From: an uncultured Clostridia bacterium
Lineage (GTDB): Bacteria > Bacillota > Clostridia > UBA1381
Assembly (NCBI GenBank): GCA_934487205.1
Contig: CAKSRS010000014.1
Location: forward strand, 1 to 41,514
Length of the DNA stretch: 41,514 bases
Direction of reading: 5' to 3'
Shown here: piece after piece, positions 1 to 6,652 of the stretch
How positions within the stretch are numbered: position 1 is the first letter of the stretch
Layout of the letters: each line of letters opens with the position of its first letter
Position numbers and translations under genes: made by a program
Notes under the pieces: model-generated
What the model was told of the DNA's origin: nothing
Databases searched by the model: none
What the model saw: the letters and a program-made list of their open reading frames with translations, nothing else

Positions 1-7
1 GAATTAG

Positions 8-72
8 AAAAAAGAAAAGCCTACCCCTCAAGATTGAGGGGTAGGGGTGTTGAAGTGCGAGTCATCGCACTT
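8..72 (-). terminator. Tandem hairpin terminator after secG
   Basis: Just past the secG stop, leftward transcription meets two hairpins. The first pairs AAGTGCGA with TCGCACTT (53-60 and 65-72). The second pairs CCTACCCCTCA with TGAGGGGTAGG (20-30 and 35-45) around a 4-nt loop and is followed by a T-rich run (19 to 8). The arrangement suggests that secG is transcribed alone. Confidence 0.85.
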
Positions 73-74
73 TT

Positions 75-320
75 TTAGTTAGCATTCAATACGCAAAGAA
101 CAATGGTTGTAATCAAGAACAAAACAGCCAGAAAAGCCGTCATCTTGGAATACATTGATGCTTTTGTTCTTCCTGAATTTTTATTGAAGAATGAATCACC
201 GCTGTCCGGCGTCGTTCCCGCAATGCCTTTAAGACCGGGGTCTTTACCCTCTTGCAGCAGAACAACAACTATTAACGCAACGGTGATGATAAGGTGCAAA
301 ACCAAAAATGCTGTATTCAT
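75..320 (-). CDS. secG: Preprotein translocase subunit SecG
   Basis: This 81-residue protein has two hydrophobic helices (about residues 3-22 and 60-78) joined by a polar loop. The first helix is followed by LLQEGKDPGLKG and a GDSFFNKN stretch, the usual SecG layout of VLLQ..K..GL and F..K. SecG is the small non-essential partner of SecYE in the cell-membrane protein export channel. An AGGAGG-like site lies about 10 nt before ATG, a sigma-A promoter lies upstream (362-390), and a terminator follows at once. Many Firmicutes have rnr and smpB after secG; here the strong terminator shows they are not co-transcribed, at least within the window. Confidence 0.93.
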   Translation of the reverse strand: MNTAFLVLHLIITVALIVVVLLQEGKDPGLKGIAGTTPDSGDSFFNKNSGRTKASMYSKMTAFLAVLFLITTIVLCVLNAN

Positions 321-361
321 CTGTTGTAAACCTCCTAAATAAAATATTATATAACAAATAC

Positions 362-390
362 ATTATATCATCTTATTGCCGATTTTACAA
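362..390 (-). promoter_or_regulatory. Sigma-A-like promoter of secG
   Basis: On the minus strand TTGTAA (390-385) and TATAAT (367-362) are separated by exactly 17 bp, about 40 bp upstream of the secG start. Confidence 0.75.
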
Positions 391-536
391 GCATTTTTTT
401 GAAGTTTTTTTATAATATTTAAAGTTTGTTAAAAATTGTCATGTAAATGTTAGAAAATATATGTAGATTTTTGCCGAAAAATGTGTTAAAATAAAAGAGT
501 ACATTGTATAATAGGCGTAATTTTTTACATACAGAT

Positions 537-561
537 GCCGCATGCTTGCGGCGGAACGGAG
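537..561 (+). promoter_or_regulatory. Stem-loop fused to GGAANGGAG Shine-Dalgarno, copy 1
   Basis: GCCGC (537-541) pairs with GCGGC (548-552) around a 6-nt loop, and the 3' arm continues directly into GGAACGGAG (553-561), 6 nt before the ATG at 568. The same arrangement occurs before four other genes here (1702, 5889, 16101, 29340). An in-frame ATG begins one base before the stem and could be mistaken for the start. A TATAAT box lies at 507-512. What is seen is the hairpin and its recurrence; a role in translation is inferred. Confidence 0.7.
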
Positions 562-567
562 AATATT

Positions 568-1614
568 ATGAAAAAGATACTTGTGCTTGCGGCAATGCTT
601 GCGGCTATCGGCAGCACGGCGTACGCCACTGCGGAAATGGACATTACCGTAAAATATAACGGGACGGCGCTTTGTTTTAATAAGGAGCCGGTTATAATAA
701 ACGATAAGACGCTGGTGCAGCTGCGTCCTGTGGCGGAGGCGATGGGGCTCAGCATCAAATATGCTGAAAAGACGGGCAGCGTTATACTTTCGGACAGCGA
801 AACGACCGTCATTTTTAAGCAGGATTCGGACAAGGTTATTGTGAATAATGAAGAACGAAAAATGGACGTTCCCATGGTGGTGCGCAGCGACTACACGTTT
901 GTGCCAGTGCGGTATCTTGTGGAGCCGTTCGGCAATTCGATTGACTATGACGGTGAGAGCAAAACGGTGTCGGTAACGCAGCAGGCAAAAAGACCGCGGA
1001 TTGCGGATAAATCGCCGGAAGAAGTAAATACTGTAAATGAAACGGAAGAAAAGCAAATTTCCACAGGTTCGGGTAATTATAAAGCTACATATTTTTACCA
1101 GTCACAGCCGGAGCTTGCGCTTGAAGGCAATGGCAGAGGATATTGCTGGGTATGCTCATACGCGATGCTGATGAGCGACGCTTTGGGGGAAACTGTAACG
1201 CCGACGGACGTGGCGGCTGTCAATATCAGCCGCGGCTACAGCGGAAGTTTTATGTCAGGGCATGAAACGCTTGTAGCGGAGTTTGGCTGTACGCTTGTGC
1301 CGGCTTTGGCGGAAAGTTCGCCGTATTACGGCGGATTTAACGCAAAAAATAAGGGCGAAACGCTTGTAAACGTAAGCACGGACGAAGACGCTCTCTCGGT
1401 AATCCGCGAGGCGCTGGAATTGCACCCGTACGGTGTGCTTGTGCGGTATGAAGGTTATCCGCATACCATGGTTGCGGTTGACGCGGACGAGAATAACGTC
1501 TATTTCAACGACCCGGGAATTAAAAACGGCGAGCATGTAACATTTGAAAATACATGCCTGAAAAATTTCAAGTTGTCGGATATTTCTTACATACAGGCAA
1601 TCGAGGTTAAATAA
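568..1614 (+). CDS. Secreted protein: copper amine oxidase N-terminal-like domain plus C39-like peptidase domain
   Basis: The protein is 348 residues from the chosen ATG at 568, which has a good Shine-Dalgarno sequence and opens a clear signal peptide (MKKILVLAAMLAAIGSTAYA). Residues about 25-140 look like a copper-amine-oxidase N-terminal-like domain (V..LRPVAEAMG and FVPVRYL..PFG motifs), common in Clostridia surface proteins. After a short Glu/Lys linker, residues about 165-345 resemble the C39-like papain-fold family, with a Cys-Trp pair (Cys193) in GYCWVCSYAMLM, His299 in YPHTMVAVD and Asn314/Asp315 in YFNDPG, forming a plausible Cys-His-Asn/Asp triad. It probably acts outside the cell as a protease or peptidase; the substrate is unknown. 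An upstream in-frame ATG (535) is rejected because it lies within the leader hairpin. Confidence 0.8.
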   Translation: MKKILVLAAMLAAIGSTAYATAEMDITVKYNGTALCFNKEPVIINDKTLVQLRPVAEAMGLSIKYAEKTGSVILSDSETTVIFKQDSDKVIVNNEERKMDVPMVVRSDYTFVPVRYLVEPFGNSIDYDGESKTVSVTQQAKRPRIADKSPEEVNTVNETEEKQISTGSGNYKATYFYQSQPELALEGNGRGYCWVCSYAMLMSDALGETVTPTDVAAVNISRGYSGSFMSGHETLVAEFGCTLVPALAESSPYYGGFNAKNKGETLVNVSTDEDALSVIREALELHPYGVLVRYEGYPHTMVAVDADENNVYFNDPGIKNGEHVTFENTCLKNFKLSDISYIQAIEVK

Positions 1615-1701
1615 AATCGATAAATTGTGTAAAATATCCTGACGCGAAAAAATCGGTATGCGGATTTTGCATTGCCGATATCTTTTCCGCATCGGGAAAA
1701 T

Positions 1702-1727
1702 GCCGCCCGTGCGACGGCGGAAGGGAG
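1702..1727 (+). promoter_or_regulatory. Stem-loop fused to GGAANGGAG Shine-Dalgarno, copy 2
   Basis: GCCG (1702-1705) can pair with CGGC (1715-1718), which runs into GGAAGGGAG (1719-1727), 8 nt before the ATG at 1736. This is the weakest copy: the fifth stem pair is a C/A mismatch and the loop is longer. An alternative CCGCC/GGCGG pairing is shifted by one base. Confidence 0.55.
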
Positions 1728-1735
1728 AGATTTTT

Positions 1736-2143
1736 ATGTCATACGAAAAATCATGCGGAGCGGTTATATTCCGCTATAACAACGGTGCGCTTGAATATCT
1801 TTTGGTTCTCAACAAAAAGCCGGGCGCAAAGGGGCACTGGGGATTCCCCAAAGGGCACATGGAATACGGTGAAAACGAATATGAAACTGCTGTACGGGAA
1901 ATTTATGAGGAGACGGGACTTTATGTTGTGTTTCACGGAAGTGCAAGAACGGTCTCGAATTATTCGCCCAAGGAGGGCGTAAATAAGGATGCGGTTTATT
2001 TTCTTGCGACGACGCGGAATGACGGGGAAATAAAGCTGCAAAAGTCGGAGCTTGCCGAATATAGATGGTGCGGCACGGCAGAAGCAAAAACATTGCTCAC
2101 TTTTGACGCGCCGGTCCTCGAAAAGCTTGAAAAAATGATGTAA
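1736..2143 (+). CDS. Nudix hydrolase, Ap4A hydrolase-like
   Basis: This 135-residue protein contains the whole Nudix box (GX5EX7REXXEEXG) at about residues 41-63, from GHMEYGEN to REIYEETGL. Just ahead of it is the GHWGFPKG stretch typical of bis(5'-nucleosyl)-tetraphosphatases of the asymmetrical type. Such enzymes cleave dinucleoside polyphosphates or other nucleoside diphosphate-X compounds with Mg2+. The ATG at 1736 is preferred because it follows GGAAGGGAG and starts the conserved SCGAVIF strand; an upstream in-frame start at 1658 would add a non-conserved, basic stretch. The exact substrate cannot be read from sequence. Confidence 0.88.
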   Translation: MSYEKSCGAVIFRYNNGALEYLLVLNKKPGAKGHWGFPKGHMEYGENEYETAVREIYEETGLYVVFHGSARTVSNYSPKEGVNKDAVYFLATTRNDGEIKLQKSELAEYRWCGTAEAKTLLTFDAPVLEKLEKMM

Positions 2144-2186
2144 GATACATGTTTGTAATGTTTTTTAAAATATTTGTAAAAATGGG

Positions 2187-2215
2187 TGGACAAAACTTCT
2201 TTTTTGTTGTATAAT
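2187..2215 (+). promoter_or_regulatory. Sigma-A-like promoter of upp
   Basis: TGGACA (2187-2192) and TATAAT (2210-2215) are separated by 17 bp, 45 bp before the upp start. Confidence 0.7.
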
Positions 2216-2260
2216 AAAAAACAGAGTAAAATTTTGTATTAATGTGAAAGGATTATAAAA

Positions 2261-2890
2261 ATGGACGAAAGAGTATTTGTAATGAACCACCCGCTTATTC
2301 AGCATAAACTGTCTATAATGCGCGATAAAAACACATCGGTAAAAGATTTCCGGAACTGTGCGCACGAAATCGGTCTGCTTTTGGGATATGAAGCGACAAA
2401 GGATATGGAACTTGAAGATTATCCGATTGAAACGCCAATTACCAAAATGACGGCGAAAAAGACGAAGAAGAAGGTTGCACTTGTTCCCATTCTGCGTGCG
2501 GGACTCGGCATGGTAGACGCGTTAATGAACCTCATTCCGGCGGCAAAAATAGGGCATATCGGACTGTACCGCAATGAGGAAACATTAGAGCCGGTTGAAT
2601 ATTACTGCAAGATGCCGATTGATATTGACGAAAGACTTACGCTTGTGCTTGACCCGATGCTGGCGACCGGCGGCAGCGCAATCGATGCAATTTCGATGAT
2701 TAAAAAGCGTGGTGCAAAGGACATAAAATTTGTCTGCATTATTGCTGCGCCGTGCGGTATTGAAGCCTTGAGAAAGGCTCACCCCAATGTTGATATTTAC
2801 TGCGGCGCGGTTGATGAAAAACTGAACGAAAACGGATACATTGTTCCGGGTCTCGGCGACGCGGGCGACAGATTGTTCGGCACACTATAA
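2261..2890 (+). CDS. upp: Uracil phosphoribosyltransferase
   Basis: The 209-residue length is normal for Upp, which salvages uracil with PRPP to make UMP in the cytoplasm. Visible family features are the N-terminal NHPLIQHKL, VPILRAGLGMVDA, the PRPP-binding stretch LVLDPMLATGGSA, and the C-terminal GYIVPGLGDAGDRLFGT uracil-binding region. GAAAGGA lies upstream of the ATG. It has its own promoter and a terminator immediately after, so it is a single-gene unit. Confidence 0.97.
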   Translation: MDERVFVMNHPLIQHKLSIMRDKNTSVKDFRNCAHEIGLLLGYEATKDMELEDYPIETPITKMTAKKTKKKVALVPILRAGLGMVDALMNLIPAAKIGHIGLYRNEETLEPVEYYCKMPIDIDERLTLVLDPMLATGGSAIDAISMIKKRGAKDIKFVCIIAAPCGIEALRKAHPNVDIYCGAVDEKLNENGYIVPGLGDAGDRLFGTL

Positions 2891-2911
2891 TTCTGATAGA
2901 ATAATACTGCG

Positions 2912-2934
2912 GGGCGCATGCGTGCGCCCTTTTT
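2912..2934 (+). terminator. Terminator after upp
   Basis: GGGCGCA and TGCGCCC (2912-2918 and 2923-2929) pair around a TGCG loop and are followed by five T. Confidence 0.9.
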
Positions 2935-2963
2935 ATATGATACGTAACGGAGGACTGTAGAAG

Positions 2964-3611
2964 ATGCGCGTCAGAAAAAAGAAGAATTGCGATACAAGAC
3001 TGGAAAAAAGCGGGAGATTATGGATAAGGGAGCCGGAAAGATTAAAGGCACGCTGGCATGAGGAGTTCGGTAACGATAATCCGATTCATATCGAAATTGG
3101 CTGCGGAAAGGGACAGTTTATCTGCGAAATGGCGCGGAAATATCCCGAAATAAGTTTTGTGGCGGTAGAAGTTGTTAAAGACGTTATGGTAATCGCTATG
3201 GAAAAAGCCGAGCCGCTCGGACTGTCGAACTTGCGCTTTATTATTGGTGATGCGGCAAAACTCAGTGATTATTTTGAAAAAGGTGAGGCGGAGAGAATTT
3301 ATCTTAATTTTTCCGACCCATGGAAGAAAAAGAAACAGGCGAAACGCCGTCTGACGCATAAAAATTTTCTTGATGTATACAAAAGGGTGCTTAATAACGG
3401 CGATATGATTTGTTTTAAAACGGATAATCAAAAGCTTTTTGAGTTTTCGCTAAATTCGTTTGCGGCGGAAAATTACAAGATGTCCGAGATTACCTTTGAT
3501 TTGCACAATTCAGGTATAGAGGACAACGTTATGACCGAATATGAAACGCGGTTCGCTGAGGCGGGCATGCCGATTTACAGGGTTTGTGCAGCATATTACG
3601 GTTGGGAATAG
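2964..3611 (+). CDS. trmB: tRNA (guanine-N7-)-methyltransferase TrmB
   Basis: TrmB makes m7G46 in tRNA using S-adenosylmethionine. The 215-residue protein has the SAM-binding motif IEIGCGKGQF, the VAVEV loop, the family signature NFSDPWKKKKQAKRRL (Asp of the catalytic region) and a C-terminal TEYETRF..G.PIY stretch. All of these are diagnostic for TrmB. A GGAGG site sits about 10 nt upstream of ATG 2964. The next gene converges, with a shared terminator at 3705-3749. Confidence 0.96.
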   Translation: MRVRKKKNCDTRLEKSGRLWIREPERLKARWHEEFGNDNPIHIEIGCGKGQFICEMARKYPEISFVAVEVVKDVMVIAMEKAEPLGLSNLRFIIGDAAKLSDYFEKGEAERIYLNFSDPWKKKKQAKRRLTHKNFLDVYKRVLNNGDMICFKTDNQKLFEFSLNSFAAENYKMSEITFDLHNSGIEDNVMTEYETRFAEAGMPIYRVCAAYYGWE

Positions 3612-3704
3612 CAGATTAGCACATCAAAAAATGCACAGACGGCAATAAAGCAAGGTTTTTTGTTTTGGCTCGGTTTGTTCATTCTGTACTGTTTATTAAA
3701 ACTT

Positions 3705-3749
3705 AAAGGGGCTGTAAAAAAGTCAATTGACTTTTTACAGCCCCTTTTT
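3705..3749. terminator. Bidirectional terminator between trmB and the MATE gene
   Basis: A long hairpin pairs AAAGGGGCTGTAAAAAGTC-like sequence with its complement around AATT and has T or A runs on both sides. It serves both convergent genes and overlaps the stop codon of the MATE gene. Confidence 0.88.
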
Positions 3750-5139
3750 ATGTATTTGCGGATAATTCGCGGAAGGTGGATATAATCAAAACAGCGGCAA
3801 TGACGGCGGTGAGAATATCTGCGGCGGGCATGGAATATAAAACGCCGTCAAGACCGAAATATATTGGCATCAATAACGCGAGTCCCACACCAAAGACGAT
3901 TTCACGAATCATGGAAAGCGCCGTTGACGCGGCAGCTTTTCCCATTGCCTGCAAAAATATAAAAGTCGCTTTGTTAACGCATGCAAAAATTATCATGCAT
4001 AGGTAAATGCGAAAAGATTTTAACGCAAAATCGGTGTAATACACGCTTTCATTGGCGGCGCCGAACAGGTTAATCAGCGGTTTCGGGAAAATTTCAACTA
4101 TGATTAAACCGACGGCACCGACAGCGGCTTCGGATATAAGAAGAAGTTTAAACAATTGTTTAACTCTGTCATTTCGCCCGGCACCGCGGTTGTAGCCGAC
4201 GATAGGGATACAGCCGGCTGCCATACCCACAACTATGGATATTATAATCTGAAAAACCTTCATAACAATTCCCACAACCGCCATGGGAATCTGCGCGTAT
4301 TGTTCCTGACCGAAAATCGCGTCAGCAGCGCCGTGTTTGCGAATCATATTGTTAATTGCCGCCATAGCGGCGACGAGAGAAATCTGCGACAAAAAGCTGC
4401 ACATACCGAGCGTAAGCGTTTTTGCGCAAATATGTGCGTTTAAAACAAAGTCGGGAGCGGACGGCTTTATTACTTTTGTGTGGCACAGATACCATGCGGC
4501 GAGCACGGCGGTTGCAAACTGACCGATAACTGTTGCAACTGCGGCGCCCATCATGCCCCATTTAAACAGAAAAATAAAAATCGGGTCGAGAATAATGTTT
4601 AAAACGGCGCCGATAAGCGTGGAAACCATGGCGAATTTCGGACTTCCGTCTGCGCGGATAACCGGATTCATCGCCTGACCGAACATGTAAAACGGTATGC
4701 CGACGGTTATCCAAAAGAAATACTCTTTTGAGCATGCAAATGTTTCTGCATTTACCGTTCCGCCGAAAATTGTGATGATTTCATCGGAAAAAATCAGATA
4801 AATCAGCATCAGCACGATGCCGCATAAAACCGACATGATGACTGAGTTGCACATGCTGCGGCTTGCGTCGTGCGGTTTACTTTTTCCGAGACTGAGACTT
4901 GCGAAAGCGCAGCAGCCGTCGCCGATCATTACGGCTATTGCAAGTGCAATTACGGTAAGCGGAAATACGACGGTATTTGCCGCATTGCCGTATGAGCCGA
5001 GATAATCGGCATTTGCAATAAAAATCTGGTCTACGATATTGTAGAGCGCGCCGACAAGCAGAGAAATTATGCACGGCAGAGCGTATTTTTGCATAAGTCG
5101 GCTCACGTTTTCCGTTACGAGAATATTTTGTTGTTCCAT
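3748..5139 (-). CDS. MATE family efflux transporter
   Basis: The protein is 463 residues with about 12 hydrophobic segments in two similar halves, the MATE layout. The first helix region, PCIISLLVGALYNIVDQIFIAN, matches the conserved MATE N-terminal motif (P.....L....NIVD..FI), and AGCIPIVGYNRGAGR matches the mid-protein G..P..G.N.GA motif. Such exporters expel drugs or metabolites in exchange for Na+ or H+; the substrate is unknown. The start is ATG 5139, 8 nt after GGAGG; the TTG further upstream overlaps that site. The ribosome site abuts the T-run of a strong hairpin (5153-5192), so its expression may depend on read-through. Confidence 0.93.
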   Translation of the reverse strand: MEQQNILVTENVSRLMQKYALPCIISLLVGALYNIVDQIFIANADYLGSYGNAANTVVFPLTVIALAIAVMIGDGCCAFASLSLGKSKPHDASRSMCNSVIMSVLCGIVLMLIYLIFSDEIITIFGGTVNAETFACSKEYFFWITVGIPFYMFGQAMNPVIRADGSPKFAMVSTLIGAVLNIILDPIFIFLFKWGMMGAAVATVIGQFATAVLAAWYLCHTKVIKPSAPDFVLNAHICAKTLTLGMCSFLSQISLVAAMAAINNMIRKHGAADAIFGQEQYAQIPMAVVGIVMKVFQIIISIVVGMAAGCIPIVGYNRGAGRNDRVKQLFKLLLISEAAVGAVGLIIVEIFPKPLINLFGAANESVYYTDFALKSFRIYLCMIIFACVNKATFIFLQAMGKAAASTALSMIREIVFGVGLALLMPIYFGLDGVLYSMPAADILTAVIAAVLIISTFRELSANT

Positions 5140-5152
5140 TAAATTTACCTCC

Positions 5153-5192
5153 AAAAAAATAATGCGTAAGTCCGAAATCCGGACTTACGCAT
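5153..5192 (-). terminator. Terminator after spoIIR, directly abutting the MATE ribosome site
   Basis: A perfect 13-bp stem (ATGCGTAAGTCCG, 5062+100 offset: arms 5162-5174 and 5180-5192) with a 5-nt loop is followed on the minus strand by TTATTTTTTT, then immediately by GGAGG of the MATE gene. It ends spoIIR transcription and could also act as an attenuator for the MATE gene. No separate promoter for the MATE gene is obvious. Confidence 0.85.
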
Positions 5193-5294
5193 CTGCAGCT
5201 CGATTTATTTAATTATAACACATTTTTGCATGCTTTTCAATTAGCCAAAAATTAAAAAATATAAGTAATATTTATCTTCCGTGCTTGTGCAATT

Positions 5295-5861
5295 TTACAA
5301 TGAACGGCGTAATTTTTGCATTTCTTCCACAATTTTAAAACGAAAATTTATGCCGCCGCCATCAACGATGGTTTTTAAAGCGGATTCATTAAGCGCGGTT
5401 TCCAGCTGCGAGCGACCGTCTATGCTCATTTCGCCGAACATATCTTCGGTAAAACACAGGGGCGGATATGCAACGCACCACCAGTTCTCGCCGGCGCCGC
5501 TGCCGAGGACTACGCGCACGCAGTTATACATGCCCTCGGGCAGACGGATATTTTTGTATTGTTTTTCCGGCACATAGCATCGCTCGAGCGAAACTTTTGC
5601 GCCGTAGTCTGCACTGCTTTTCGACAGTTCGTCAATAGCCGCATTTTCGAGGACGGATATGTTCGGCGCGCTGCCCGATTCCTTTAAAATTCTGTTTCGC
5701 ACCGACAGCTTGATACCCTGGTCGCGAAGGGAATTGCTGTTCGCAATTACGTGCATGCGCAAAAGATTTTCACTTAAATTTTGCTGAATTTGCACCGAGT
5801 ACAGCATCGACAGTGACGCAATGCACAAAGTGTACAGCAGTATTATGCAGGTTTTTTTCAT
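5295..5861 (-). CDS. spoIIR: Stage II sporulation protein R
   Basis: SpoIIR is made in the forespore under sigma-F, is secreted into the intermembrane space and triggers SpoIIGA to process pro-sigma-E in the mother cell. This 188-residue protein has an N-terminal signal/anchor (KKTCIILLYTLCIASLSML), the family hallmark LRMHVIANSNSLRDQGIKLSVRNRIL and the second hallmark GENWWCVAYPPLCF. The ATG at 5861 is chosen because it starts the signal sequence and follows GGAATGGAG; an upstream in-frame ATG at 5891 is part of the leader hairpin. spoIIGA and sigE are not in the window. Confidence 0.94.
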   Translation of the reverse strand: MKKTCIILLYTLCIASLSMLYSVQIQQNLSENLLRMHVIANSNSLRDQGIKLSVRNRILKESGSAPNISVLENAAIDELSKSSADYGAKVSLERCYVPEKQYKNIRLPEGMYNCVRVVLGSGAGENWWCVAYPPLCFTEDMFGEMSIDGRSQLETALNESALKTIVDGGGINFRFKIVEEMQKLRRSL

Positions 5862-5867
5862 TATAAT

Positions 5868-5889
5868 CTCCATTCCGCCGCAGTGCGGC
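5868..5889 (-). promoter_or_regulatory. Stem-loop fused to GGAANGGAG Shine-Dalgarno, copy 3 (spoIIR)
   Basis: On the minus strand GCCGC (5889-5885) pairs with GCGGC (5881-5877) around a 3-nt loop and continues into GGAATGGAG (5876-5868), 6 nt before the spoIIR ATG. It is the tightest of the five copies. Confidence 0.72.
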
Positions 5890-6121
5890 ATAAATCAAAT
5901 GTGAAAAGATACAAATGAGAGGCAATGGGGCGCCGTCATCTTCTGAACATCGAAAAGAGGGAAAATGCGCCGTAAATTTTCACGTTAATCATTTTTTTGT
6001 TTATTTGGTATGATTAAATTGTTGCCGCGCATAAAAAAAATTATACATAATATGGATATTTTGGGAAAAGATAAAGCCGTAAACACGCCGCAAATTTATG
6101 CGCGGCGCGGCATGCGCTTAT
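5890..6121. other. Divergent intergenic region spoIIR/sleB-like
   Basis: This AT-rich stretch must hold the divergent promoters for spoIIR and the sleB-like gene, both expected from family knowledge to use forespore sigma factors. I could not assign a convincing sigma-F or sigma-G pair at correct spacing; a CATAATA-like box lies near 6048-6054. No gene is seen. Confidence 0.4.
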
Positions 6122-6165
6122 CTGTCCGCAATAAGCCGCATTTCCTATTCCTGCGGACAGAAAGG
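6122..6165 (+). promoter_or_regulatory. Leader hairpin abutting the ribosome site of the sleB-like gene
   Basis: CTGTCCGCA (6122-6130) pairs perfectly with TGCGGACAG (6152-6160) around a 21-nt loop, and AAAGG (6161-6165) follows without a gap. The layout resembles the five GGAANGGAG hairpins, but the sequence differs. Confidence 0.5.
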
Positions 6166-6167
6166 CT

Positions 6168-6644
6168 ATGAAATTTATTATGAAACATTTAAAAATCTGT
6201 GCGCTTTCTCTCGTAATTGTTTCAGCGGTGACATTCGGTGCGTTCCGTTGGCTTTCGGCGGATACGGCTGCCGAGACGCAGCGTTCGGCGGGCGATGTTC
6301 AGCTTTTGGCAAGAGCCGTAAACGGCGAGGCGCGCGGTGAGGTATATGAGGGACAGGTTGCCGTTGCGGCGGTAATTTTGAACAGAGTAAAGCACCCGTC
6401 TTTTCCAAATACAATTTCCGGTGTGATTTATCAGCCGGGCGCGTTTACCGCAGTTTCGGACGGGCAAATCAACGAACCGATTGCCGAAAACTCCACCGTA
6501 TATAAGGCTTGTCAAGACGCAATGAACGGCTGGGACCCCACTTACGGCGCAATTTATTATTTTAACCCGGAAACGGCTACGAATAAATGGATTTGGTCGC
6601 GCCCACTTATTATTCAGATAGGCAAGCACCGCTTTTGCAAATAG
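6168..6644 (+). CDS. SleB/CwlJ-type spore cortex-lytic hydrolase
   Basis: The 158-residue protein has an N-terminal signal/anchor (about residues 7-27) and a hydrolase_2 domain of the SleB/CwlJ family: LARAVNGEARGEVYEGQVAVAAVILNRV, with the catalytic Glu in GEARGE, then HPSFPNTISGVIYQPGAF and YGAIYYFNPETATNKWIW. This family cleaves spore cortex muramic-lactam peptidoglycan during germination. The N-terminal peptidoglycan-binding domain of B. subtilis SleB is missing. The following gene is ypeB, the usual SleB partner, 8 bp away, which supports the SleB role. The start is uncertain: ATG 6168 is only 2 nt after AAAGG, and ATG 6180 is in frame. Confidence 0.88.
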   Translation: MKFIMKHLKICALSLVIVSAVTFGAFRWLSADTAAETQRSAGDVQLLARAVNGEARGEVYEGQVAVAAVILNRVKHPSFPNTISGVIYQPGAFTAVSDGQINEPIAENSTVYKACQDAMNGWDPTYGAIYYFNPETATNKWIWSRPLIIQIGKHRFCK

Positions 6645-6652
6645 GAGGATTT

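Noticed and set aside
439..1056. Minus-strand frame of 205 residues
   Set aside because: It runs antisense to the protease gene, is rich in His, Arg and Phe, and has no ribosome site or family.
3223..3229. TGTCGAA inside trmB (also near 9514 and 24442) as 0A boxes
   Set aside because: They lie within coding sequence; several chance matches of this 7-mer are expected in a window of this length.
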